From assembly GCA_963755695.1 (NCBI GenBank), contig CAVWLB010000010.1, positions 1,488,001 through 1,552,000 on the forward strand: 64,000 nt of DNA, written 5' to 3'. Source of the stretch: QHWT01 sp963755695 (lineage in GTDB: Bacteria > Acidobacteriota > Vicinamibacteria > Vicinamibacterales > 2-12-FULL-66-21). Of this stretch, positions 28,008 through 36,931 are shown one piece after another (position 1 is the first letter of the stretch; the number at the start of each line of letters is the position of its first letter). Position numbers and translations under genes: made by a program. The notes beneath the pieces were generated by a model. That model was not told the DNA's origin and did not search any database. It saw only the letters and a program-made list of their open reading frames with translations.

Positions 28008-29747
28008 GTGCAGCTCTGGCTCGCAATGGCGGCGGCACAGGCCCCTTCGATGCCGCCACGAGATGTTCGCGTGCGCGAGGCCGGCGCCGGGACAATCACC
28101 GGAATTGTCGTTGCCGACGATCCCGACGCACGTCCGGTGCGGCACGCCCGCGTTACGCTCGGAAGCTCCGAGCCCGCAATCGGACTCACGACCATTAGTG
28201 GCGACGACGGGCAATTCAGGTTCGAAAGATTGCCGGCCGGTCGCTTCAGCATTTCGGTGGTGAAGGCGGGCTGGCTGCCGATTGCTTACGGTGCGAAGCG
28301 GCCCCAGGGGCCAGGGACCCCCGTGCCGCTTGGCACTGGAGAAGCAGCCAGAGTAGTGATTCGACTGCCGCGCGGCGGCGTCGTTACCGGGGCGGTGTTC
28401 GATTCGGGCGGACAGCCGGCGGTCGGGGCGACCGTACGGGCCCTGGACTACTCGACGGTCGATGGCGAGCGGCGGCTCAACCCGACGGGTTCGCTGGCGG
28501 TCGCCGACGATCGCGGCGTCTACCGGATCTATGGTTTGGCGCCAAGAGACTACGTGATTGCCGCGACATGGCGGCCCGCGTACTTTGGTACCGGAGGCCG
28601 CGAACTCCATCTGACCAGCGAGGGGGATGTCCGCGACGCGTTGTCCGAGTCCTCTGCGTCCCAGCGAGCGCCGCAACCCATAGCGCTCGCATCGACGTTC
28701 TATCCTGGAACGACAATCATGCGACAGGCGGCTCTCGTCACGGTTCGAGGCGGTGAGGAACGTGCCGGCGTTGATTTCGCGCTGCAGGTCGTTCCCACGG
28801 CTCGCGTGGAAGGGACGCTTTCGTCGCCTGGCGCGTCCGCGCCACCAGGCGCAGTGGTTACGCTTATCGCAAACGACCAGTCAGCCTTTCCAGGCGGACG
28901 GTTCGACACGTATAGGACCGGGAGCATTCAAGCCGACGGCACCTTTACGTTCTCCGATATCGTGCCGGGAGAGTACACCGTCTTCGCACACGCCAGAGAC
29001 AGCAGCGCGAGTGGCCCCACTCAGACCCTTTGGGCATCCACGAACGTTGTCGTCGCCGGCGAGAGCCTGACCGGCCTCAGCCTGCTGCTCGCGCCAGCGA
29101 ACGCCCTCTCGGGCCAGCTCCGATTCGACGGCAAGACGCTGAAGCCGCCAGCGGATCTGCAAAGCGTGCGGCTCACGCTGCTCCCCGTCGAAACTGCTGG
29201 TGCTGCGACGCTTTCCCCCGCCGGCGCCACTATCGACCAAGCGGGAAGATTCACGATTTCGGGGATCCTTCCCGGGCGCTACACGCTGACCGCGGCATTT
29301 CCTGGTCTCGGCGCACCGGGCGGCTGGGCGTTCGGTTCGGCCCTCGTCAACGGTGTCGACGCGCTGGACGTGCCGTTCACGGTTGCCCCAGGCAGCGAAG
29401 GCCCCAAAGCAGTCATCACATTCGTCGATCGAATGGGGCAACTGACCGGCACGCTTCATAACGCCAGCGGCACGCCAGCGCCGGAGTACTCGATCGTGCT
29501 CTTCCCCACCTCGCCGGCGCTGTGGTTTTCGCACGCGCGGCGCATCCAGAGCGTCCGCCCGTCCGCGGACGGCACATTCGTCGTCCGTAATTTGCCAGCC
29601 GGCGAGTATTACCTGACCGCGCTCGAAGACGTGGAACCGGGCGGTTTGTTCGATTCGGCGCTCCTGCAGGAGCTCGTCCCTTCTTCCATGAAGCTTGCCA
29701 TCGGGGATGGTGAGCAGAAGGTGCAGAACATTCGTCTCGCGCGTTGA
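28008..29747 (+). CDS. Secreted carboxypeptidase-regulatory-like protein, copy 2
   Basis: The protein is 579 residues from GTG 28008. It shares architecture and phrases with the preceding gene: copy 1 has STFYP-type and SGEERVGVDIQW motifs, copy 2 has ASTFYPGTTIMRQAALVTVR and GGEERAGVDFALQVVPTARV. Sandwich starts are GTITGIVVADDPDARPVRHA and GGVVTGAVFDSGGQPAVGAT. A strong GAGGAGG lies at 27979-27985, 22 bases before the GTG. An in-frame ATC at 27990 would be ideally spaced and would give a full signal peptide (GPILLVQLWLAMAAAQA), so the real start may be a rare AUC codon or a sequence error there. No enzymatic motif is seen. Confidence 0.78.
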   Translation: MQLWLAMAAAQAPSMPPRDVRVREAGAGTITGIVVADDPDARPVRHARVTLGSSEPAIGLTTISGDDGQFRFERLPAGRFSISVVKAGWLPIAYGAKRPQGPGTPVPLGTGEAARVVIRLPRGGVVTGAVFDSGGQPAVGATVRALDYSTVDGERRLNPTGSLAVADDRGVYRIYGLAPRDYVIAATWRPAYFGTGGRELHLTSEGDVRDALSESSASQRAPQPIALASTFYPGTTIMRQAALVTVRGGEERAGVDFALQVVPTARVEGTLSSPGASAPPGAVVTLIANDQSAFPGGRFDTYRTGSIQADGTFTFSDIVPGEYTVFAHARDSSASGPTQTLWASTNVVVAGESLTGLSLLLAPANALSGQLRFDGKTLKPPADLQSVRLTLLPVETAGAATLSPAGATIDQAGRFTISGILPGRYTLTAAFPGLGAPGGWAFGSALVNGVDALDVPFTVAPGSEGPKAVITFVDRMGQLTGTLHNASGTPAPEYSIVLFPTSPALWFSHARRIQSVRPSADGTFVVRNLPAGEYYLTALEDVEPGGLFDSALLQELVPSSMKLAIGDGEQKVQNIRLAR

Positions 29748-29767
29748 CGCCCATCGAGTGAAAGAAC

Positions 29768-30028
29768 TCAGGCGCGACGCCGGCCGCGTTCGACGCGCTC
29801 GATCGGCACGGGTGTCCAGCCTTTCGCCTCCAGACGCGCACGCAGTGCATCCGCACGCGCCTCGGCCAGGAGTACATCCGGAAACGCTTCGCGGGAAATC
29901 ACATCTTCGTCCTGCAAGAGCGTCAGCAGGGCGCCAACGGACAACTTCTCGAGGACGCAATGCGCCGTCGTGTGGCGAGCGCGAAGGCGCCAGATAATCG
30001 CCGCGCGACCGTCTGTGTTGTCGTCCAT
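29768..30028 (-). CDS. Small hypothetical protein (86 residues)
   Basis: It starts at 30028 (MDDNTDGRAAIIWRLRARHT) and ends with a basic tail (ERVERGRRRA). It contains a predicted helical stretch ALLTLLQDEDVISREAFPDV and an Ala/Arg-rich helix. No family is recognised and there is no clear ribosome-binding site. It is convergent with the surface-protein gene. It is the only ORF with protein-like composition in 29748-30290, but it may be spurious. Confidence 0.35.
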   Translation of the reverse strand: MDDNTDGRAAIIWRLRARHTTAHCVLEKLSVGALLTLLQDEDVISREAFPDVLLAEARADALRARLEAKGWTPVPIERVERGRRRA

Positions 30029-30309
30029 CGTGGATTCGGAGCCCCAGACGTGCGGGCGCGGGAATTCGAGTAGTTAAGATGAATTTGGAAACGGTATCCA
30101 CGCAGTTGCGGGAACGCAATGGCACGAACGTGGGGGATCTCACATCATGGAAGCCACTGCGAATCGTTCTGATGCGGCGTTGGGACTGCACGCGCCTCGA
30201 CTGCACAGAACGGCCCTGTTCGACGCGGTACCGCAAATACGGAGGGGTAAATGACGGACGATGCTGCAAGGCCGGCGCCGATCTCTTTCGCTTCTTCGCC
30301 AATCAGACG

Positions 30310-30375
30310 GCGGTTCCTGAACCGTCCACCCTGTTTTTGATTGACAGCGCGCTGGTGGGATCATGGGCGCGACGC
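30310..30375 (+). pseudogene. PEP-CTERM sorting-signal relic
   Basis: Frame 1 here reads AVPEPSTLFLIDSALVGSWA then RR: a PEP motif, a hydrophobic helix and a basic end, as in exosortase substrates (compare the common VPEPSTLFLLGSGLVG pattern). The sequence upstream in this frame (from about 30079) is not signal-peptide-like and looks non-coding, and the frame continues past the RR without a stop. I read it as the 3' end of a decayed PEP-CTERM gene. The remainder of 30029-30533 shows nothing else I can identify. Confidence 0.5.
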
Positions 30376-30533
30376 GTCATGGCTGGAGCGGATGCAGGCT
30401 GGAAAAACAGGCAACTCCCCACTCGTGGTGACTCGTTTTCGGTTGGTCACTTCGGACGTTTCAGAGGTGCCAGCCGCGATGGTGAGACGTCGCCGCGAGC
30501 GCGACTGAGTGGACGTTGCGCTGCTGATACGTC

Positions 30534-32031
30534 TCATGACATCGCCTCCGGCTCTTGTGAGTCTGGCTCCGGTTCGGGCGCGCAGGCGGCTGCCAGCGTA
30601 GCGCGGCGCGCCCGGACGCGCTCCACGTCGCTAGTGAATCCGCGATCGTGCTCAGGGAGTTCCTTCAAGTAGTCGCGCAACGTGTGATAGGAAATCCCGA
30701 GCTCGCGACAGGCCTTTCGTTTGTTGTACCCGCACCGATCCAACACCAGGCGCGCGTACCGGCTGCCCCACTCGCGCAGCGTGTGCCCACACGCGAACGA
30801 CGGCATCAGATTTTCGCGGTAGACACTGACGATCGAGGCCGGCAGATCTTCCAGCCGCAACTCGTCGCATTCGGCGAGCGCCACCGCCCGTTCGATCACC
30901 CGCTCGAGCTCGCGCACGTTGCCCGGCCAGCCGTGCGCTATCAGTGCTTCCGATGCCGGAAGCGACAGGCGCAGCCGCCGCACCCCGCTGTGCCGCTCGA
31001 GGAAGTACTCGGTGAGCTCCAGGACGTCTTCCGGCCTTTCCCTCAACGGCGGGACGAGGATCTCAACGCCGTGGACGCGGTAGAACAAGTCGAGGCGAAA
31101 CGCGCCGCGGGCAACCAGGTCCGCCAGCTTCTGGTTGGTCGCCGCAATGATTCGGACGTCCACCCGGCGTGCGCCGGTGGTGCCGACACGCTCAATCGAC
31201 AGTTCCTGAATCGCTCGCAACAGCTTCGCCTGCGCGGCCGCCGAGAGATCGGCGATTTCATCCAGAAAGAGCGTCCCTTCGTGCGCATGCTCGAACTTGC
31301 CGCGGCGGCCGCGGACGCCGGTGGCCGTGCGATCCTCGATCCCGAACAGCTCCGCTTCGAGCAGCGTTTCGACGATCGCCGCGCAATTGACCGGGACGAA
31401 CGGCCCGTTGCGCCGGGGGCTGAGCTCGTGAATATGGCGCGCGACCAACTCCTTGCCCGAGCCGCTCTCGCCCTCGATCAGAACCGTAAAATCGGTGAGC
31501 GCGATACGTTCCATCCGCTCGCGCACGGCGCGCATGCCGGGACTGGATCCAATGATCGGCGCCGCGCCGTCGGCACGCGGCCGCGGCACTGCACAGAATC
31601 CAGCGCGGTGCGCCCGCTCGAGCAGCAGGTACCAGTGCGGCAAGCTGCCGCGCCGACTCCAGGACCTGCAGATCCCATTCATCAATCCCCGCTTCATCCA
31701 GCACGACGTCGATGGCGCCGAGCGTGAACGACCCGGCAACCACGTCGATCGTCAGCGCCCCCGCCGGAGGAGTGGCTGACGAAGTCGAGTCGCGCAGGAG
31801 GATCGTGCGAGCGCGCACGCGCTCGCGCAGCTCTTCTTCAAATCGCTGCCGCAGCGCACGCGGCTCCCGGGTGATCGGCAGCGCCGATGCCAGCGCTGAT
31901 ATCAAGGACGCCATCCCTCGACGCCTGTCCGCTACGCGTCGCCACGCGCGAGTCATTGCTTCGTTCAATCCCGTGGCTGGCGACGAACACAAACCCGATG
32001 CCACGGACCCACGCGCAAATGTCTTAATCAT
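30534..32031 (-). CDS. Sigma54-type AAA+ transcriptional regulator without a GAFTGA loop (one frameshift)
   Basis: The protein is 498 residues after removing one extra base near 31642. An N-terminal sensor-like region of about 140 residues (no receiver domain) is followed by an AAA+ module with Walker A EGESGSGKELVARHIHELSP, Walker B EGTLFLDEIADLSAAAQAKL and arginine-finger region RRVDVRIIAATNQKL. The C-terminal Fis-type helix-turn-helix is NKRKACRELGISYHTLRDYL. Where enhancer-binding proteins have GAFTGA, this one reads GIEDRTATGVRGRRGKF, so it probably cannot contact sigma54 in the classical way. It might work with sigma70 or through a variant loop. It precedes the PilZ/pilin/comEA genes, but no target site is evident. 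Confidence 0.85.
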
Positions 32032-32100
32032 TTCGATGATCCCCCGCCCCAGTATCCGATTCCGCCACGACGCAGGGTATTTGCTGCACGGTCGTTCTCC

Positions 32101-32625
32101 TCATGAGGAGCACGCGTTGTGCAGGCTCGACACAGCCGGGGTGTCTTCTTCACACGGCCAGTCGCATCGACGCTCGAACGACAGCGCCGCTTGATAGGTA
32201 ATCCCGTGGTCCGCATCAATCGCCGCGACAAGGGAGCGGACCACACGGGCCGGCACCGTGACGCGTCGAGAGTCGCGAGAGAGGTGCACATCCACGCGCG
32301 CGCCTGGCCGGAGCGGGCGTGTCCCCTCGATTCGCGCCCCCGACGCACTGAGGTCGAGGAGGATGACATCGTGGCCGCCGCGGATGCGGGCCGCGATCGA
32401 GTGCACGCATGTACCCGATGAACGAATCTCGCGACGACGGTCGTCTTCTTGTCCTCGCGGGCGGCCTGCTGTGGCAATCGGGCCAAACCTTGCGGCAGGT
32501 TCGTCTTGTCCTCGCGGGCGGCCTGCTGTGGCAATCGGGCCAAACCTTGCGGCAGGTTCGTCTTGTCCTCGCGGGCGGCCTGCTGTGGCAATCGGGCCAC
32601 ACCTTACGGCCGATCTATCAGTCAT
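32101..32625 (-). CDS. PilZ-domain protein with a triplicated N-terminal 19-residue repeat
   Basis: PilZ domains bind c-di-GMP. Here the motif pair is DDRRREIR (RxxxR-like) and LLDLSASGARIEGTRPL (D/N-x-S-x-x-G), followed by a beta-barrel RVTVPARVVRSLVAAIDADH. The start at 32625 has GAAAGGA eight bases upstream. Residues about 5-60 are three near-identical 19-residue units (GPIATAGRPRGQDEPAARF), encoded by the 57-bp array. The insert is Pro/Gly/Arg-rich and probably disordered. Cys-containing tail at the end. Function is likely c-di-GMP-responsive control of pili or motility, by analogy and by the neighbouring pseudopilin. Confidence 0.8.
   Translation of the reverse strand: MTDRSAVRCGPIATAGRPRGQDEPAARFGPIATAGRPRGQDEPAARFGPIATAGRPRGQEDDRRREIRSSGTCVHSIAARIRGGHDVILLDLSASGARIEGTRPLRPGARVDVHLSRDSRRVTVPARVVRSLVAAIDADHGITYQAALSFERRCDWPCEEDTPAVSSLHNACSS
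32451..32610. repeat. 57-bp tandem repeat inside the PilZ gene
   Basis: Units begin at 32451, 32508 and 32565, exactly 57 bases apart. The first two are identical over their length; the third diverges after about 35 bases (ccacaccttacggccgatct). Because 57 is 19 codons, copy-number change would keep the reading frame. The opposite strand is also open across the array. Confidence 0.95.
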
Positions 32626-32645
32626 CGTTGAGTCCTTTCGTTGGC

Positions 32646-33257
32646 TCATTGTTGTACCCAGACAAGTCGACGGGCGTCGTAGCGAAGGACGCGGATACGG
32701 CCGGTTTCTCCCAACACCCGAACGGCGTACTGCGCGCGCCGGCGACCGTGCATGTACAGCGTTCCCGAGGAGGACGACCCGTTCGGGTTCATCGAGAGCA
32801 ACGCTGACGAGCCAAGACGAACACCGTCAGACGTGCCAGCGGCAACGCCGTTCGCGTCTGGCACGCCCGCGAGAATCCCGAACGTGACGCCCTGGAAATG
32901 CCACGCCAGCATGTCTGGCGCGGCGATCGCCGGATCCTCGCCGCCCTGTACATCTGCGGTAAGAAGACCATTGCCATTTCCGTCGGCCACTTCAGTGAAC
33001 TGGTAGTCCGCGCCCACGGCCTCGAATCGGAGCCCCACATATGTGGAGCGTTTGATCGCGCCGATGCGTGCTTCTGCCAGCCGCATGGCGAGGTAGTGGG
33101 CCGCCGCACGAGTCCGGTACTCGTCGAGCGCATGCAGGGCCTGCGGGACGGCAATCGCGGTAATCGTGCCGGCGATCGAGATCCCAAGCATCAACTCGAC
33201 GATCGAGAAGCCGCTCGCGCTGCGGACGCGCTCATCGCGCGCCGCCGGCCCGCTCAC
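32646..33257 (-). CDS. GspH/FimT-type pseudopilin
   Basis: The N-terminus has a class III signal: a charged leader ending ASG, then FSIVELMLGISIAGTITAIA, with the prepilin-peptidase cleavage before Phe and Glu at +5. The rest of the 203-residue protein (RTRAAAHYLAMRLAEARIGA, KRSTYVGLRFEAVGADYQF) matches the FimT/GspH family. Such minor pilins sit at pilus tips, and FimT can bind DNA. It overlaps the comEA-like gene by 26 bases, consistent with joint expression and a role in DNA uptake or pilus assembly. PilD would be encoded elsewhere. Confidence 0.88.
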   Translation of the reverse strand: MSGPAARDERVRSASGFSIVELMLGISIAGTITAIAVPQALHALDEYRTRAAAHYLAMRLAEARIGAIKRSTYVGLRFEAVGADYQFTEVADGNGNGLLTADVQGGEDPAIAAPDMLAWHFQGVTFGILAGVPDANGVAAGTSDGVRLGSSALLSMNPNGSSSSGTLYMHGRRRAQYAVRVLGETGRIRVLRYDARRLVWVQQ

Positions 33258-33564
33258 CTTTGTCGACCGATATGGTGATGAGCGGCTTCAGCTTCAGGAA
33301 GCTCTTCTCCCCGATGCCCTTGACGTTCATCAGGTCCTCGATTTTCTTGAAGCCGCCGTTCTTCTGGCGGTACTCGAGAATCCGCTGCGCGGCGGCAGAC
33401 CCGATGCCGGGAAGCGATTCCAGCTGCGCCTGCGTAGCAGTGTTCAAATTCACGGGCGTCGATGCGGTAGCCGCGGCGGCGTTCTTGGCGGCTGGCGCCT
33501 TCTGCGCCACCGGCACAGCCACGGCCAGTACCAGCAGTCCCAGGACAATGAAAAGTAGACGCAT
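33232..33564 (-). CDS. comEA: ComEA-like helix-hairpin-helix protein
   Basis: This is a 110-residue secreted protein with signal RLLFIVLGLLVLAVAVPVAQ, a short Ala/Lys linker and a tandem HhH domain: VNLNTATQAQLESLPGIGSA, AAQRILEYRQKNGGFKKIED and LMNVKGIGEKSFLKLKPLI. ComEA binds incoming double-stranded DNA in the periplasm during natural transformation. It is followed (overlapping) by the FimT-like pseudopilin. Short ComEA-like proteins also exist without proven competence roles. Confidence 0.9.
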   Translation of the reverse strand: MRLLFIVLGLLVLAVAVPVAQKAPAAKNAAAATASTPVNLNTATQAQLESLPGIGSAAAQRILEYRQKNGGFKKIEDLMNVKGIGEKSFLKLKPLITISVDKGERAGGAR

Positions 33565-33927
33565 GTCGATCCTCCAAACCGAAAAGAGCTTTCACATGAA
33601 GTGACGAGCGGCGGTATGTCGCGACATGGCAAGGAGACTGCCCGAACGAGAGACCTCGACGAGGGCTGCGGAAGTCGCTGATGGGATGACTGTTGAAGAG
33701 CTCCCCTGTCGGAGTCGGAGCATCGAAGCTTCGAAGGCCAGGACGGCCATGACAACCGTGGGCGCGTTCGACGGGTGCGAGACCCCGTACGGCAATGATT
33801 TCGACGGGCAACTCGCGTTGCGCCCTCGCTCACGCGGTAACTGGTTCAGGTTATGGCAGAAGCGCGCGGTCTTGACGTATTCTCCCGGCCGCCGGGATTC
33901 TCACGGGATCGATAAAGGAAGGCGCGC
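33565..33927. other. Intergenic region between divergent comEA and TonB-receptor genes
   Basis: These 363 bases have no convincing protein-coding frame. They must hold promoters for both directions. Near the plus-strand gene there is a GC palindrome (cccggccgccggg, around 33886) and then AAAGGAAGG, the ribosome-binding site of the receptor gene. I cannot define boxes with confidence. Confidence 0.4.
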
Positions 33928-36926
33928 ATGGCACGGGTCCTCCACATCGCCGTTTGTCTCTCAATCTCGCTCGCAGTATCGCTCGGCGCAACTGCACAGA
34001 CTACGACCGCGACAATCAATGGGCGTGTTCGCGATATGCGAGAAAGCGCAGTACCAGCGGCATCGGTGACGGTCACTGCACGCGAGTCTGGTCTGGTCAG
34101 ACGAGTCACAACCGAGCCCGACGGTAGCTTCGTCGTGCCGAACCTGGCCCCTGGCGCTGTCGACATCCTCGTCGCCGCTCCCGGCTTCGCTGACGTCAAG
34201 CGAAACGATGTGAGCATCGAGGTCGGGCAGACGGTGTCGCTGTCGGTGGAGTTGACGGTTGCGCCTGTACGTGAGGCGGTCGTCGTCACGGGAGGCATCG
34301 GTCTGGCTGCGGTCGACACCAGCCGTTCGGTCGTGGACGCCGTCATCCCGGCCGCGCGCGATCGACGCGCTGCCGCTGAACGGCCGCAACTTCCTCGAGC
34401 TGGCGCTGCTCGTGCCCGGCAACGCGCCGGCGCCCGAACTTCGATCCGACCAAGTCGAACACGCGTCCTGATCTCGTCGGCCGGCCAGCTCGGCCGCGGC
34501 GGCAACATCACGATCGACGGCGCCGACAACAACGACGACGTGGTCGGCGGGCCGCTGCAGAACGTCACGCAGGAGGCGGTGCAGGAGTTCCAGATCGCCA
34601 CCAACCGCTTCACCGCGGAGACCGGCCGCTCGGCCTCGTCGGTGATCAACGTCGTCACCAAGTCGGGCAGCGATCAGCTGCGCGGCTCGGCGTCGCTCTT
34701 CGCTGCGCGACAGCCGCTGGCAGGCGCTGCCGGCGACCTACGATCGATCGTCCGGCGACGAGCCGCCCGTTCGATCGCCAGCAGTTCGCGGCGGCCGTCG
34801 GCGGGCCGCTCGTCGCGGACACGGCTGTTCTGGTTCGGCGCCGTCGAGTACCGCAACCAGGACGGCGCGGTGCTGGTCGGCGCGCGCGACGTCGCCGACG
34901 CGCACGATCCGCCGCAGCGTTCGCGCCGGCGCCGCTCGACGACCTGCTCGGCTCGGCCCGCGTCGACTGGCGTCCGACGCGACGCCGACACGCTGATGGT
35001 CCGCTACGCCGGCGAGCAGGCCGACGACACCGGCGCGAGCACGCTCGATCGCGCGATCGGCTCGGCGTCGCAGCGGCAGGCGCAGCCGCAACCGCTACCA
35101 ATCGGTCGTCGGCACCTGGACGCGCATCGTGTCACGCCGACGCTCGTCAACGCGCCATCGGCGTCGTTCAGCACGTTCGACAACGCGATCGATCCGGTCG
35201 CCGCCGGGCCGCAGCTGACGTTCCCGAGCCTCAGGACGGCGCGTCGTTCCGCGTGCCGCAGGGCACGACGCAGAAGCGGTTCCAGCTCGCCGACACGCGC
35301 GACGCTGGTCCGCGGCGCGCACACGCTGCGCGTCGGCGGCGAGTGGCAGCGCGTCGACGCGCACTTCGACCTCGGCGTCTTCCGCGCAGGGCCGCATCGA
35401 GCTCGTCGAGGACTTCGCCGACTTCGATCACAACGGCGACGGCCGGGTCGACGACGACGACCTGCTGTTCGCGGTGACGCTGCGCAGCGGCAAGCCCGAC
35501 CAGGCGCTGATCATCCCCGACGCCGACAACAACTACGTCGCGCTGTTCGTCCAGGACGACTGGCGCGTGCGGCCCGATCTGACGCTGAACCTCGGCCTGC
35601 GCTACGAGCTCGACACCGACGTCAAGAACATCAGCCGCGTCGACGAGATCAACCCGATCGTGCAGCCGTTCCTGCACGGGCACGCGCGGCAAGCGACCTG
35701 AACAACTTCGGCCCGCGCATCGGCTTCAACTGGGCGCCCGGCGACGGCGCGCACGAGCGTGCACGGCGGCTACGGCATCTACTACGACCGCATCACGCTG
35801 GAGATCCAGTCGCTCGAGCGCGGCCTCGACGGCCGCGCGCTGCCGATCGAGGTGCGCGCCGGCAACGTCTTCTTCCTCGATCCGGCGACCGGCCAGTTCC
35901 CGCCGTTCGCGCCGTCGATCGCGCAACCCGTTCACCGGCTTCATCCTGCCCGGCGCCGGCGCCTCCGGCATCAACATCATCGACAACGCGCATGCAGAAC
36001 CCGACCGTGCAGCAGTTCAACCTCGGCGTCGCAGCACGAGCTGCCGGGACGCGTCGTGCTGCGCGTCGACGGCGTGCACAACCTCGGCACGCACTTCATC
36101 ATCGGCCGCACGGTCGGCGACGGTGTTCAACCCGGTCGTCGGCGGACCCGATCGCGTCGTCAATCTCGAGTCGAGCGTGAACACGCAGTACGACGCGCTG
36201 CTCGTCAGCGCCGAGCAGCGCGGCAGCGCGGTTCGGATTCCGCGCGTCGTACACGCTGGCCAAGGCGTTCAACTACGCCAACGACGATCAGATTCCGTTC
36301 TGCGAACGGCCCGATCGATCCGAACGATCTCGCGGCGCGAGTACGGGCCGACGCCGAACGACCAGCGGCACCGCTTCACGCTGGCCGGCTGGGGCACGGC
36401 GCCCGGCGGGCATCCTCGTCGCGCCGATCTGGACGATCGCGTCGGGCGTGCCGATGGACATCCTGATGCCCGACGGCGCAGTCGCGCATCCCGGTGTTCC
36501 AGCGCAACGCCGGCGGGCGCCTGTTCAAGACCGCCGCCGAGCTGAACGCGGCGCTCAGCGACCTGAACGCCGCGGCGGCATCGACGGCGAGCTGCTGCCG
36601 CTCGTGAGCGACGATGCGCGAGTTCAGCGACAGCTTCAACTCGCTCGATCTGCGCGTGTCGCGGCCGTTCACGTTGCGGCAGCGTCCGCGATCGAGCCGA
36701 TCGTCGAGGTGTTCAACCTGTTCAACGTGACGAACATCCTCGGCGTCTCGGACCGCAACTACTCCGGCTACTCGAACGTGCTGGTGCGCGACAGCAGCAA
36801 TCCGGCGAGCCCGGGTTATCTGCGCTCGTCGTCGTTCGGCAAGCCCGTCACCACCGCCGGCGGCGTCGTTCGGGTCCGGCGGGCCGCGCGCCGTTCCAGT
36901 TCGCCGGTCGCGCGCGACGTATCTGA
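33928..36926 (+). CDS. Oar-like TonB-dependent outer-membrane receptor (many single-base insertions)
   Basis: The protein has a signal peptide (RVLHIAVCLSISLAVSLGAT), an N-terminal carboxypeptidase-regulatory domain (TATINGRVRDMRESAVPAAS), a plug and a 22-strand-type barrel. Landmarks are IDALPLNGRNFLELALLVPG, NITIDGADNNDDVVGGPLQN, VNVVTKSG, LFVQDDWRVRPDLTLNLGLR and a terminal FxFxxRATF-like end when an extra A is removed at 36922. From about 34352 onward the frame slips every 20-250 bases, and each slip I resolved is one extra base. Before that the frame is clean. Ribosome-binding site AAGGAAGG precedes ATG. It is the first gene of a putative operon with the permease and the UGA-containing protein. 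The ligand is unknown. Confidence 0.88.
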
Positions 36927-36931
36927 TCGCC

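Noticed and set aside
32451..32610. CRISPR array
   Set aside because: The units are directly contiguous 57-bp repeats with no unique spacers and lie inside a coding frame.
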